This document shows positions 1 to 8,934 of a stretch of 64,000 nucleotides of DNA, in pieces. Under the pieces are notes generated by a model. The model was not told the origin of the DNA. It saw only the letters and a program-made list of their open reading frames with translations, and did not search any database. Made by a program: the position numbers and the translations under genes. Numbering within the stretch: position 1 is the first letter of the stretch; every line of letters starts with the position of its first letter. The stretch is from assembly GCF_900117415.1 (NCBI RefSeq), contig NZ_FPEI01000002.1, positions 124,001 to 188,000 of the forward strand. Reading direction: 5' to 3'. Source of the DNA: Hyphomicrobium sp. CS1BSMeth3. Its GTDB lineage: Bacteria > Pseudomonadota > Alphaproteobacteria > Rhizobiales > Hyphomicrobiaceae.

Positions 1-149
1 GAGCGCTCGAGCCATTCGGCCCACGTCACCGTCTTCCACACGCCCATATGCTTCTCGCGGATGGCGGGCTCGTTATGCCAGCGCTCGACGGCGCGCATGA
101 AGCTCTTGGGGATCGTGTCGGAAATGATCGCATCGATGTCGCTGGCCAT
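1..149 (-). CDS. AMP-binding acyl-CoA ligase, N-terminal fragment
   Basis: Only the first 49 codons lie in the window; the gene continues past position 1. The peptide begins MASDIDAIISDTIPKSFMRA and includes a WHNEP stretch and a KTVTWAEWLE stretch, which resemble the start of long-chain acyl-CoA synthetases that accompany liv-type ABC operons. The ATG at 149-147 has a GGAGG eight bases upstream and starts 18 bases after the livF stop, so it is probably the fifth gene of the same transcript. Adjacency suggests the ligase activates a carboxylic acid imported by the transporter. That substrate link is inference, and the adenylation motifs lie outside the window. Confidence 0.7.
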   Translation of the reverse strand, partial: MASDIDAIISDTIPKSFMRAVERWHNEPAIREKHMGVWKTVTWAEWLER

Positions 150-167
150 CTGCTGCGCCTCCAGACT

Positions 168-1004
168 TCAACGCCACGTTTTCTTGCGCTTCCACCGCCG
201 CTCGCCGCGCTCGCCGTGGTCGCGCGCGCCAAGATAGAACTCCTGAATGTCCTTGCTCTCGCGCAGACGCTCGCAGGTATCGGCCATGACGATGCGCCCG
301 ACCTCCAGCACGTAGCCGTGATGCGCCGTCTCGAGCGCCATGCGCGCATTCTGCTCCACGAGCAGCATGGAGACGCCCTCCTCGGCATTCACGCGCCGGA
401 TGATGCCGAAAATCTCCTTCACCAGGATCGGCGACAGGCCGAGCGAGGGCTCGTCGAGGAGCAGGAGCCGCGGCCTGTTCATCAGCGCGCGCGAGATCGC
501 GAGCATCTGCTGCTCGCCGCCCGAGAGATGACCCGCGGGTTGGTCGAGACGCTCCTTCAGGCGCGGGAAATAGCCGTAAATGCGCTCCAGATCCTCCGCG
601 ATGCCGGCGCGATCGCTGCGGATGTACGCGCCCATCATGAGGTTCTCGCGCACCGTCAGGAAGGGGAACACCTCTCGCCCCTCGGGCACATGGCCGAGCC
701 CGAGGCGGACAATGCGGTCAGGATCGAGGCGCTGGATCTGCTTGCCCTCGAACTCGACAGTGCCCTTGAGCGGATCGAGCACGCCCGAGATGGTCTTCAG
801 GATGGTCGTCTTGCCTGCGCCGTTCGCGCCCAGCACCGTGACGATCGAGCCGCGCGGCACTTCAAGGCTCACGCCGCGGATGGCCATGATCGGCCCGTAA
901 TAGCTCTCGATGTTCGAGACCTTCAGGATCGGCTCCGCGGAAGGCGCGGCGGCAACCGGCGCGTCCGCCACCGACTTCATCTCGCTCTCGGCGGTCATCG
1001 TCAT
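168..1004 (-). CDS. livF: Branched-chain amino acid-type ABC transporter, ATP-binding protein LivF
   Basis: Second ATPase of a HAAT-family (liv) importer; it powers uptake at the cytoplasmic face of the inner membrane. From the ATG at 1004 the protein has 278 residues. Walker A GANGAGKT is at about 59-66, the ABC signature LSGGEQ at about 160 and Walker B LLLLDEP at about 180. Start choice: ATG 1004 lies behind CGGAG and four bases past the livG stop. An upstream start at 1031 would overlap livG by 23 bases. Roughly 25 N-terminal residues, rich in Ala and Pro, precede the first beta strand, longer than usual for LivF. The substrate could be an aromatic or aliphatic acid rather than an amino acid, given the acyl-CoA ligase that follows. 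Confidence 0.93.
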   Translation of the reverse strand: MTMTAESEMKSVADAPVAAAPSAEPILKVSNIESYYGPIMAIRGVSLEVPRGSIVTVLGANGAGKTTILKTISGVLDPLKGTVEFEGKQIQRLDPDRIVRLGLGHVPEGREVFPFLTVRENLMMGAYIRSDRAGIAEDLERIYGYFPRLKERLDQPAGHLSGGEQQMLAISRALMNRPRLLLLDEPSLGLSPILVKEIFGIIRRVNAEEGVSMLLVEQNARMALETAHHGYVLEVGRIVMADTCERLRESKDIQEFYLGARDHGERGERRWKRKKTWR

Positions 1005-1008
1005 TCGC

Positions 1009-1767
1009 TCAGGCTCCGAGATAGGCCGCAACGACGTCGGGATGACGCTGCACTTCGGCAGGCGTGCCCTGGGCGATCACGCGGCCATAGTTCAGCGCGA
1101 GGACGCGGTCCGACACGCGATTGACGAGGCTCATGTCGTGCTCGACCATCAGCACGGTGATGCCGAGCTCGCTCTTGATGTCGCGGATCCAGTACGACAT
1201 GTCGTCGGTCTCCTCGACATTGAGGCCCGATGACGGCTCGTCGAGAAGAATGAGCTTCGGCTCCGAGCAGAGCGCCCGCGCGAGCTCGACGACCTTGCGC
1301 ACGCCGTACGGCAGGCCGGCGATGATCTTCTCGCGATAAGCCTGCAGGTCGAGAAGCTCGATGACCTCCTCGACCTTGGCACGATGCGCCTTCTCGGCGC
1401 GCCGCACGTTGGGCATGAAGAGGATCTCCTGCCAGAGCTTCGTGCGTGAATGGCAATGGCGCCCGACCAGCAGGTTGCTGAGGACGCTGGCATTGTCGAA
1501 AAGCTCGATGTTCTGGAACGTCCGCGCGATGCCCATGCTGGCAATCTGGTGCGGCGGCACTTCCGTGATGTCCCTGTCCTCGAAGAAGAGATGCCCCGTT
1601 GTCGGCTCGTAGAGCCGCGAGATCATGTTGAAGATCGAGGTCTTGCCGGCGCCGTTGGGACCGATGATCGTGAAGATCTCGCCCTGGGGGATCTCGAAGC
1701 TCACGGCATCGACGGCCTTGAGGCCACCGAAGTGAAGCGAGAGATTGTCGACCCTGAGGTAGCTCAC
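1009..1767 (-). CDS. livG: Branched-chain amino acid-type ABC transporter, ATP-binding protein LivG
   Basis: First ATPase of the liv-type importer, 252 residues, the usual LivG length. Walker A GPNGAGKT is at 36-43 and Walker B LILLDEP at about 172-178. The signature region reads LPYGVRKVVELARAL, the LPYG form typical of LivG rather than the LSGG form of LivF. The start codon overlaps the livM stop by four bases (ATGA), indicating translational coupling. Order livH-livM-livG-livF is canonical. No periplasmic binding protein gene is present nearby, so it must be encoded elsewhere. Confidence 0.94.
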   Translation of the reverse strand: MSYLRVDNLSLHFGGLKAVDAVSFEIPQGEIFTIIGPNGAGKTSIFNMISRLYEPTTGHLFFEDRDITEVPPHQIASMGIARTFQNIELFDNASVLSNLLVGRHCHSRTKLWQEILFMPNVRRAEKAHRAKVEEVIELLDLQAYREKIIAGLPYGVRKVVELARALCSEPKLILLDEPSSGLNVEETDDMSYWIRDIKSELGITVLMVEHDMSLVNRVSDRVLALNYGRVIAQGTPAEVQRHPDVVAAYLGA

Positions 1768-2915
1768 CGGTTGCGCTCCGACTTCACATAGGTCTTCTGC
1801 CGCCTGAAGGTCGCTTTCTTGTAGAGAGGGAAGAGCTGGAAATAGAGCTTGATCTTGAGCCAGCGACCGTAGAGGCCCATGGGCTCGAACAGCACGAACA
1901 TGATGATGATCAGGCCGTAGATCGCGCCTTTGAGGCCCGGCGCCGAGAAGATCGCATAGAGCCGATCCTGGACCGCTCGAGCGCCCTCCTCGCCGACGCC
2001 GAAGCCGCGCGAGAGGCTTGCGACCATGCCAGGCAGGTCGTCCTTGAGCATGGTGATCAGCGGATCGACCATGACGATGAAGATCGCGCCGAGGATCGCG
2101 CCGTGCAGCCCGAAGGCGCCGCCGATGATGATCACCATGATGAATTCGATCGACAGCAGGAGCGTGAACATCTCCGGGCTGATGAACGACATCTTGTGTG
2201 CATAGAGCGTGCCCGCGAGGCCGGTGATCGCCGCGCTGATCGCGAATGACCGCACCTTGTACTTCGCAAGATCGATGCCCATGCTCTTGGCCGCGGTCTC
2301 GCTGTCGCGGATGGCGATGAAGGCGCGGCCCGTCGGTGAACGCATGAGGTTCAGCGTCCCGATGATGACCAGCACCAGAATGCCGAGGCAGAGGAAGTAG
2401 AAGGAATTGCTGTCACGCGAGACCGTCTGGCCGAAGAACTCGACGGCGCGCACGCGCATGCCTTCATTGCCGTGGGTCACGCTCTCCCAGCGTGCGAGCA
2501 CTTCCTCGACGATGAAAGCGAACGAGATGGTCGCGATCAGCAGGTAAATGCCGTGCAGCCGCAATGCCGGGATGCCGACGATGGCGCCGACCACGCCGGT
2601 CAGGATGCCGGCAACCGGGAAGTAGACCTCGAAGGGATAGCCGCGCGCCTGGAGGAAGGCCGCGGTGTAAGCGCCGATGGCGAGGAATGCAGCGTGCCCG
2701 ATCGAGCCTTGCCCCGTGAAGCCGACGAGGATCATCAGCGCGACGCCGACGATTGCGTAGATGAAGACGAAGACGAGCTGGCTCTGCAGATAGCTGCCGA
2801 TGAGGTACGGCGCCACGGCCAGCACGGCGAACAGAAGCCCATAGGACCACCAAGCTCCGCCGTGCTGGAAGAGCTTGATGTCCTGCTCGTAGTCGGTCTT
2901 GAAGATGAACCGCAT
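1764..2915 (-). CDS. livM: Branched-chain amino acid-type ABC transporter permease LivM
   Basis: Integral membrane permease of the liv importer, 383 residues, with about eight to ten hydrophobic segments. The LivM hallmarks IVGFTGQGSIGHAAF-like (here LVGFTGQGSIGHAAFLAIGA) and GIYLLIATISFAFIVEEV are visible, as is a conserved EMFTLLLSIEFIMVIIIGG region near residue 250. It begins 15 bases after livH and ends overlapping livG. A cytoplasmic C-terminal tail of about 50 residues, rich in Lys and Arg, follows the last membrane segment. Confidence 0.93.
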   Translation of the reverse strand: MRFIFKTDYEQDIKLFQHGGAWWSYGLLFAVLAVAPYLIGSYLQSQLVFVFIYAIVGVALMILVGFTGQGSIGHAAFLAIGAYTAAFLQARGYPFEVYFPVAGILTGVVGAIVGIPALRLHGIYLLIATISFAFIVEEVLARWESVTHGNEGMRVRAVEFFGQTVSRDSNSFYFLCLGILVLVIIGTLNLMRSPTGRAFIAIRDSETAAKSMGIDLAKYKVRSFAISAAITGLAGTLYAHKMSFISPEMFTLLLSIEFIMVIIIGGAFGLHGAILGAIFIVMVDPLITMLKDDLPGMVASLSRGFGVGEEGARAVQDRLYAIFSAPGLKGAIYGLIIIMFVLFEPMGLYGRWLKIKLYFQLFPLYKKATFRRQKTYVKSERNR

Positions 2916-2930
2916 GGCGCGCGCCGCTCC

Positions 2931-3806
2931 TCAGACTTTTTTACGCCCGAGCGCGCCGAAGAGCCCCTCGGGCCTCAGCAGCAGCACCAGCAGGAGGATG
3001 ATGTAGGGCGCCACGTCCTTCCAGCCCTGCGGCAGGTAGAAGCCCGCGAGGGTCTCGACGACGCCGATGATGAGACCGCCAACGAGCGCGCCCGGAATGG
3101 AGCCGAAACCGCCGAGCACGGCAGCGGGGAATGCCTTGAGGCCGAGGGCGAGGCCGACGTTCGAATGCACGAACGTGATCGGAGCGAGCAGCACGCCGGC
3201 GACGCCCGCCACCATCGCGCTGATCGCCCACACGAGCGAGACGACGCGCTTGACGGGAATGCCCATGTAGTAGGCCGCGAGCATGTTCTCCGAGGTCGCA
3301 CGCATGGCCGTGCCGAGGCGCGTACGGTTGAAGAACAGGTAGAGCACCGCGATCAGGATCACCGTGACGACGATCACCGAAAGCTTGTCATAGGCGAGCA
3401 CGAGGTCGCCGATCCTGAGCACGCCCTCGGAAAAGGGCGCCTCAATCTTGAGGTCGTCCGTGCCCCAGATCATGCCGGCGAGCGAGCGCAGCAGGAACCC
3501 GAGGCCGATCGTCACCATGATGATGGAGAAGAGCGGGTAGCCGAGGATCGGGCGGACGACGAACCGCTCGATCGTCATGCCGACGAGCCCCATGGTCAGC
3601 ACGGCGAATAGAAAGCCGAGCCAATAGTTCAGTCCGAGGATGGTGATATACGTGTAGGCGACGAATCCGCCGAGCATCATCAAATCGCCCTGGGCGAAGT
3701 TGATGACCTCGGTCGCCTTGTAGATCAGGACGAATCCGAGCGCTATCAGCCCGTAGATACAGCCTAACGCAAGACCGCTCACGAGCTGCTGAAGAAAATC
3801 CAGCAT
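2931..3806 (-). CDS. livH: Branched-chain amino acid-type ABC transporter permease LivH
   Basis: Partner permease of LivM, 291 residues from the ATG at 3806. It shows the LivH family N-terminus (LVSGLALGCIYGLIALGFVL), then VINFAQGDLMMLGGFVAY, and a GGFGSIPGALVGGLIIG loop near the C-terminus. The ATG at 3806 is preceded by GGGAGG at ten bases. A GTG at 3824 sits inside that ribosome-binding site and is rejected as the start. It is the first gene of the liv run, with a 218-base gap to the divergent methyltransferase gene that should hold the operon promoter. Confidence 0.93.
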   Translation of the reverse strand: MLDFLQQLVSGLALGCIYGLIALGFVLIYKATEVINFAQGDLMMLGGFVAYTYITILGLNYWLGFLFAVLTMGLVGMTIERFVVRPILGYPLFSIIMVTIGLGFLLRSLAGMIWGTDDLKIEAPFSEGVLRIGDLVLAYDKLSVIVVTVILIAVLYLFFNRTRLGTAMRATSENMLAAYYMGIPVKRVVSLVWAISAMVAGVAGVLLAPITFVHSNVGLALGLKAFPAAVLGGFGSIPGALVGGLIIGVVETLAGFYLPQGWKDVAPYIILLLVLLLRPEGLFGALGRKKV

Positions 3807-4024
3807 GCCGGCGCTACCTCCCACACATCCGGCGCAGCGGCTCTAGGACGGCCGCCTTTCCCCGCAGGATGTCAGCGCACCGATCATTGCGGGAGCTTTC
3901 AATTTCTGTCAACGCAGTCGGTGGATGCCGGGCGCCGTTGCGTCCGCGGCCGTGGCGCGCTAGAGCAGTCCCGGGCAATTGGCGGGGTCGCCACAGACCC
4001 CCGTAGGGCAACCGGGATTTGACG

Positions 4025-4690
4025 ATGATCGATCACGCCACGCAGCGCCTCAATATGGTCGAATCCCAGGTTCGTCCGAGCGACGTCACCGACCGCCGGA
4101 TCACCCGCGCCATGCGCGAGATCCCGCGCGAGAACTTCGTGCCGGGCCCCCTGAAGTCGATCGCCTATGCCGACGAGCACCTGAAGGTCGCCGACACCGG
4201 CTCGACGCAGCGCTACATCCTTGCGCCCCGCCTGCTCGCGAAGCTCGTTCAGCTCCTGGAAATCGAGCCGGATGGGCTCGTTCTGGACATCGGCCCGGCC
4301 ACTGGATACTCGACGGCGCTGCTCGCACGCCTCGCCCAGACCGTGGTTTCGCTCGAGGAGGATGCGCGCCTCGCCGAGCGGGCCCAGGAAGCGCTCTCGG
4401 CACTCGGCGTCGACAATGCGGTGATCATCGCGGGTGTCATGCGCAATGGCGCCTCCGATGAGGGCCCCTACGACGGGATCCTCATCAATGGCGCGGTCGC
4501 CGAGGTCCCTGCCGCGCTGCTCGATCAGCTCAAGGACGGGGGCCGGTGCGTGGCCGTCAGCGTCGAGAACGGCGTTGGCCGCGCGACCGTCTGGCGCCGT
4601 CACGGCATGTCCTATGACCGGCGCCCGGCGTTCGATGCGAACGCGCCCTATCTGCCCGGCTTCGAGCCGGCAGCAGGCTTTGTGTTCTGA
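4025..4690 (+). CDS. PCMT-family protein (protein-L-isoaspartate O-methyltransferase-like)
   Basis: SAM-dependent methyltransferase of the isoaspartyl methyltransferase family, 221 residues. The SAM-binding loop reads LDIGPATGYSTALLARL at about 93-109. The region before it has GSTQRYILAPRLLAKLVQLL, aligning with the family's Thr/Ser-Pro active-site segment but without the usual GQTIS wording. Activity on isoaspartate is therefore not assured; paralogs of this type are common in Rhizobiales. The start is ATG 4025, six bases after an in-frame TTG that lacks support. It is divergent from livH and convergent with the AsmA-like gene 51 bases away. Confidence 0.8.
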   Translation: MIDHATQRLNMVESQVRPSDVTDRRITRAMREIPRENFVPGPLKSIAYADEHLKVADTGSTQRYILAPRLLAKLVQLLEIEPDGLVLDIGPATGYSTALLARLAQTVVSLEEDARLAERAQEALSALGVDNAVIIAGVMRNGASDEGPYDGILINGAVAEVPAALLDQLKDGGRCVAVSVENGVGRATVWRRHGMSYDRRPAFDANAPYLPGFEPAAGFVF

Positions 4691-4713
4691 GCAAAGTCCC
4701 GGCCGAGGCATTA

Positions 4714-4727
4714 CGCCCGATCGGGCG
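4714..4727. repeat. Short palindrome between convergent genes
   Basis: A 14-base perfect palindrome (CGCCCGATCGGGCG) sits in the 51-base gap between the convergent PCMT-like and AsmA-like stops. It could act as a bidirectional hairpin, but it has almost no loop and no T-tract on either strand, so a terminator role is only weakly supported. Confidence 0.3.
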
Positions 4728-4741
4728 CCGCCCGGCTTTCC

Positions 4742-6532
4742 TCAGGGCTGGTTTGTCGACGACGCCGGAGCCGTAACCGGCGTGAAGCGCTGTTGCGTCT
4801 CGTCCGCGCGCCCGAGCCTGATGCTCGGCGATCCCCAAGGCCCACTGAGCAGGACGACATCGCGCGCTGCCGGACGCAACGACGGGTCGGTCGACCCGAG
4901 CGCGAGACTGAAATCCAGTGCCTGCTTGGCGAGATCGATAGTGCCATTGCCGGAGAACATGTTCGTTCCCGACTTGGCCTGCAGGATCGTTGCGCGTACC
5001 ACGCCTTGGCTCGCATCGAGCCGCAGCGCGAGCTCATCGAGCCCGGTCGTTGACGTTCCCGCGGCCTGCCAGCCCTTGAGCTCGCCGCGCTTCACCGATT
5101 GCGCGAGCCCCCTGAGATCGAGACCCAGGCGGCTGCCGCCGCGCATCTCGATCTGGGCCTTGCCACCAAGGCTCGTCAGCAGCTCCTCGGTGGTGTCGCC
5201 GACGGTGGTGAGGCTCAGGTTGATATCGGCGCGCCCCTGAAGCGGATTGCGGCCGAGCGCGCGCTGCAGAAGCCGCCCCGCCTCGACACCTTCGAACTTG
5301 CCACTGAGGGCGTAGCGCGGATCCGGCCCGGCGCGCTCTACAGCAAGCTGGCCTTTGAAGACCCCCTCCTCGATGGCGACTTCCGCCACATCTGCGAGCA
5401 GCTTGCCGTTCTTCAGCGTGATCGCGACGGCGGCCTGGCCGGTCTCGATACCGGGAATGACCAGGGTCTCGCAGGAAATGCGCAGGTCCGCATCGACATT
5501 GTCCAGAAGCGAGGCGATCGCCGGCGGCCGCGTCGCCGCGAAGATCGGCGCCAGCAGCGTGCGCTCGACCATGGCCGAGACGACGTAAGGTTTGAGATTG
5601 AGCTGCTTGAAGGCGAGCGTGCCTTCCACGGCCGTACGCTCGCCGATGCGCGTCACGCTGATCGCCCCGAGCCCCTCGTTGCCGTCGAGCGTCAGGGTGG
5701 CGTTCGAGAACGCCATCGCACCGCCAGTCCAATCGAACGCGCCACGCAGGCGCATGGCCTCGAGATTGCCGGCGCGCGGCGCCCCGATGCCGATCCAGAG
5801 CGCAATCTCCCTCAGGCGCGGAATGCTGAGATCGATCGTGCCGTTGAGCCGCAGACCCTTCTCCTCCCCGAGCACGCCGTCGAAGCGCGTCTCGAAGAGG
5901 CCGCTGGAGATGACCGCCTGCACCGGCCAGCGGTACTCGGCACCGTTGGCCGCTGCTCGCGCCATCGTCGCCGAGAGGCTGAGGCGCTGGCCGAGATAGG
6001 CGAACTGACCGGAAACGCTTGCAGATGAGCGCCGCTGGGGCGTGATCTGGATATCGACGTCGGTCAGGACCTCAGGATCCTCGGTGCCCGAATACAGCTT
6101 CACCGTGCCGCCCCGGATGACCAGGCTTTGGACGTCGAGCGCCGCAATACGGGTCACGACCGGCTCCAGGGCCGCGATCAGCGACGTCTCCCTGGCAGTA
6201 CCTGCGGCTGCGACATCAATACTGAAGGTGGGCCGGTCGAGGATCAGCCGGCGCGACCGCGCGACAGTCTCCGGGCCATCGTCATCTGCCCCGGCATCGG
6301 CGCCGTGAATGGCAGCACTCTCGAGGACGAGGCGCGGCCTCGCCATGAGCTGGACCGGCTCGGAGAGCACGTAACCGATGCGGGGTGCGGCCTGAAGGCG
6401 GAACTGGGCGAGCATATCGCCCGTCTCGTATAACCACGTGATGCTGCCATAGCCGAGCGACGCAGCGAACGCGATGCCGCCCAATACAATGGCCAGCCTA
6501 CCAATCCCCCAAACTCGGCCACTCGATTTCAT
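4742..6532 (-). CDS. AsmA-like protein with one N-terminal membrane anchor
   Basis: 596-residue protein with a single hydrophobic segment at about residues 11-34 followed by a long periplasmic beta-rich region. The C-terminal portion (NPLQGRADINLSLTTVGDT, GGKAQIEMRGGSRLGLDLRGL, SGNGTIDLAKQALDFSLALG) is the AsmA C-terminal pattern shared with proteins that handle outer-membrane phospholipid transport and assembly. The start ATG 6532 is chosen because the 76 residues encoded upstream in frame are low-complexity, charged and have no family likeness. A weak GGGAAG lies about 12 bases upstream. The gene is divergent from acetoacetyl-CoA synthetase across 273 bases. The specific role is unknown. 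Confidence 0.78.
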   Translation of the reverse strand: MKSSGRVWGIGRLAIVLGGIAFAASLGYGSITWLYETGDMLAQFRLQAAPRIGYVLSEPVQLMARPRLVLESAAIHGADAGADDDGPETVARSRRLILDRPTFSIDVAAAGTARETSLIAALEPVVTRIAALDVQSLVIRGGTVKLYSGTEDPEVLTDVDIQITPQRRSSASVSGQFAYLGQRLSLSATMARAAANGAEYRWPVQAVISSGLFETRFDGVLGEEKGLRLNGTIDLSIPRLREIALWIGIGAPRAGNLEAMRLRGAFDWTGGAMAFSNATLTLDGNEGLGAISVTRIGERTAVEGTLAFKQLNLKPYVVSAMVERTLLAPIFAATRPPAIASLLDNVDADLRISCETLVIPGIETGQAAVAITLKNGKLLADVAEVAIEEGVFKGQLAVERAGPDPRYALSGKFEGVEAGRLLQRALGRNPLQGRADINLSLTTVGDTTEELLTSLGGKAQIEMRGGSRLGLDLRGLAQSVKRGELKGWQAAGTSTTGLDELALRLDASQGVVRATILQAKSGTNMFSGNGTIDLAKQALDFSLALGSTDPSLRPAARDVVLLSGPWGSPSIRLGRADETQQRFTPVTAPASSTNQP

Positions 6533-6805
6533 AACCGTGGACAGCTTCCCATCGCCCGCACGCCAATTGCGGCACGGGCGTCCACCACGCCCGGAGCCCT
6601 GAGTAACACCGCTCCGCACCAGCCAGCCCTCATCCCCGCTATCGCGAGGGCGCGTCCGGCGCGTGGCCCCGCCGTTCGTCTTAGCGGCGCCCTCGGATTG
6701 CGGCAAGCTCGGACAAGATTGTGGCAGGGGAGCGTCAGCCAACCACTTGTCGAGCAACAACCTTCAGGCTAGGCGTCAATTAGACTAAGGCGAAGGAGCC
6801 AGACC
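6533..6805. other. Divergent intergenic region, AsmA-like / aacS
   Basis: This 273-base stretch separates two divergent genes and must contain both promoters. I see no palindrome or repeat I can name. The aacS ribosome-binding site (AAGGAG) is at its right end. Confidence 0.4.
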
Positions 6806-8779
6806 ATGTCGCAACCGCTGTGGCAGCCGAGCGAGAGCGCGGCCCGGAGCACGAACCTCGTACGCTTTATGGCCGATGCCGAACGGTCTTGCGGCCGCAA
6901 GCTCACGAGCTACGAGGACCTCCACGCATTCTCGGTAGAAGACCCCGGCGCCTTCTGGCGGCTTCTCTGGGATCACTGCGGTGTCAAAGGCGACCCTGGT
7001 CCCGCGCCTTATCTCATTGATGGGGATAAAATGCCGGGCGCCCGGTTTTTCCCCAAGGGCAAGCTGAACTTCGCCGAGAACCTGCTCGCCGGCGCGTCTC
7101 TGACCTCTGGCGACGCGTTCGTCTTCCGCGGCGAGGACAAGGTGAGCCGCCGCATGAGCTGGGCGGAGCTCGGCCAGCAAACAGCCCAGTTTCAAGGGCA
7201 CCTGCGCCGCTCCGGCATCAAGGCGGGTGACCGCGTCGCGGCCATGCTGCCGAATGTACCCGAGGCCATCATCGGTATGCTGGCGGCGAGCTCGCTCGGC
7301 GCGATCTGGTCGTCGTGCTCGCCGGACTTCGGCGTGCAGGGTGTCCTCGACCGCTTTGGCCAGATCGAGCCGAAGGTCCTGATCACCTGCGATGGCTACT
7401 GGTACGCCAGCAAGCAGATCGATGTCGCCGACAAGGTCGTCGAGATCGCCAGGAAGCTGCCGAGCGTCGAGCAGATCATCGTCGTCTCCTATCTCGGCAA
7501 GGCCGATGCGGTCGTGCAGAGCCTCAATGCTGCCGGTCGGCCGGCCGCGACGTGGGATGCAGCCGTCCTCGGCGCGCCCGTCGAGGCCATGACCTTCGAG
7601 CGCTTCTCCTTCGATCATCCGCTCTACATTCTCTTCTCGTCGGGCACGACGGGCGTGCCGAAGTGCATTGTGCATTCGGCCGGCGGCACGCTCCTCAAAC
7701 ACCTGAGCGAGCAGCAGCTCATGTGCGACTTCCGCCCCGGCGATCGCGTGATGTATTTCACGACGCTCGGCTGGATGATGTGGAACTGGCTGGCCTCCGG
7801 CCTCGCGAGCGGCGTGACGCTGCTGCTCTATGACGGCTCGCCGTTCCACCCGGCGGCCTCCGTGCTCTGGGACTACGCGCGGGACGAGCGCTGCACGCAT
7901 TTCGGCACTTCGGCAAAGTACATCGATGCACTGAAGAAGGCCGGCGCACGGCCCATGGACACGCACGATATCTCGTCGCTGCGCGTCATCCTCTCGACGG
8001 GCTCGGTGCTGGTGCCGGAGAGTTTCGACTACGTCTACGAGGCCATCAAGAAGGACGTGCATCTCGCCTCCATGTCAGGCGGCACGGACATTGTCGGCTG
8101 CTTTGTCGGTGGCGTGCCCGGCAAACCGGTGTGGCGCGGCGAGATCCAGGGACCGCAGATCGGCATGGGCGTTGCCGTGGTCGACGAGCTCGGCGGCATA
8201 CTCGCGCACGGCAAGGGCGAGCTCGTGTGCACAGTGCCGTTCCCGTCGATGCCCGTCGGCTTCTGGAATGATGCCGAGGGCAAGAAGTATCGCTCGGCCT
8301 ATTTCGAGCGCTTCCCGGGCCTCTGGCATCATGGCGACTTCGCCGAATGGACGGCGCACGGCGGCATGATCATTCATGGCCGCTCGGACGCGACGCTCAA
8401 TCCGGGTGGCGTGCGCATCGGCACAGCGGAGATCTACCGGCAGGTGGAGCAGCTTCCCGAGATCAAGGAAGCGATCGTCATCGGTCAGGACTGGGACAAT
8501 GACGTGCGCGTTGTCCTCTTCGTGATCACGCAGGACGGCGTCGCGCTCGACGATGCGCTGCGCGACAAGATCAAGAAGCAGATCCGCGTCGGGGCCTCGC
8601 CGCGCCACGTGCCGGCGCGCGTTGTCCAGGTTGCTGACATCCCGCGCACGAAGTCCGGCAAGATCACCGAGCTTGCCGTGCGCGAGATCGTCCACGGGCG
8701 CGAGGTGAAGAACAAGGAAGCGCTCGCCAATCCCGAGGCGCTGGACCTCTACCGCGGCATTCGCGAGCTGGCGGAGTGA
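6806..8779 (+). CDS. aacS: Acetoacetyl-CoA synthetase (acetoacetate-CoA ligase)
   Basis: Cytosolic ANL-superfamily ligase that converts acetoacetate, ATP and CoA to acetoacetyl-CoA, feeding ketone bodies and polyhydroxybutyrate breakdown products into central metabolism. Length is 657 residues, normal for the family. The N-terminus has the ACAS domain; the adenylation motif [15 protein letters not shown] is at about residue 275, a [15 protein letters not shown] motif at about 420 (family-typical), and the C-terminal hinge and Lys region [15 protein letters not shown] near 620. The start is ATG 6806 after AAGGAG with a six-base spacer. It appears monocistronic; a REP-like element (8800-8922) lies directly downstream. 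Confidence 0.93.
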   Translation: MSQPLWQPSESAARSTNLVRFMADAERSCGRKLTSYEDLHAFSVEDPGAFWRLLWDHCGVKGDPGPAPYLIDGDKMPGARFFPKGKLNFAENLLAGASLTSGDAFVFRGEDKVSRRMSWAELGQQTAQFQGHLRRSGIKAGDRVAAMLPNVPEAIIGMLAASSLGAIWSSCSPDFGVQGVLDRFGQIEPKVLITCDGYWYASKQIDVADKVVEIARKLPSVEQIIVVSYLGKADAVVQSLNAAGRPAATWDAAVLGAPVEAMTFERFSFDHPLYILFSSGTTGVPKCIVHSAGGTLLKHLSEQQLMCDFRPGDRVMYFTTLGWMMWNWLASGLASGVTLLLYDGSPFHPAASVLWDYARDERCTHFGTSAKYIDALKKAGARPMDTHDISSLRVILSTGSVLVPESFDYVYEAIKKDVHLASMSGGTDIVGCFVGGVPGKPVWRGEIQGPQIGMGVAVVDELGGILAHGKGELVCTVPFPSMPVGFWNDAEGKKYRSAYFERFPGLWHHGDFAEWTAHGGMIIHGRSDATLNPGGVRIGTAEIYRQVEQLPEIKEAIVIGQDWDNDVRVVLFVITQDGVALDDALRDKIKKQIRVGASPRHVPARVVQVADIPRTKSGKITELAVREIVHGREVKNKEALANPEALDLYRGIRELAE

Positions 8780-8799
8780 GCGCTGCGAGCCCAACATGT

Positions 8800-8922
8800 C
8801 CCTTCTCCTCGTCCTTACGGGGAGAAGGTTAGGATGAGGGGCGGCGCCAATTACCAACGTTTGTGTATGCCGCCGCCCCTCACCCCGACCCTCTCCCCAT
8901 TGAAGACAATGGGGAGAGGGAG
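8800..8922. repeat. REPIN-like palindromic element A1
   Basis: Two GC-rich hairpins in inverted arrangement flank a short centre. The right hairpin is a perfect 14-bp stem (CCCTCTCCCCATTG at 8889-8902 with 8907-8920); the left is near-perfect (8801-8812 with its partner ending at 8828). Between them are ATGAGGGGCGGC-type and GCCGCCCCTCA-type arms. The reverse complement matches element A2 at 31275-31389 closely in both hairpins and arms, while the roughly 30-base centre differs. Lies between aacS and the convergent MFS gene. Confidence 0.8.
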
Positions 8923-8934
8923 AAGAGAAACGCC

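Noticed and set aside
4691-4741. A Rho-independent terminator between the PCMT-like and AsmA-like genes
   Set aside because: The palindrome there has almost no loop and no T-tract on either strand, so it is listed only as a short repeat.
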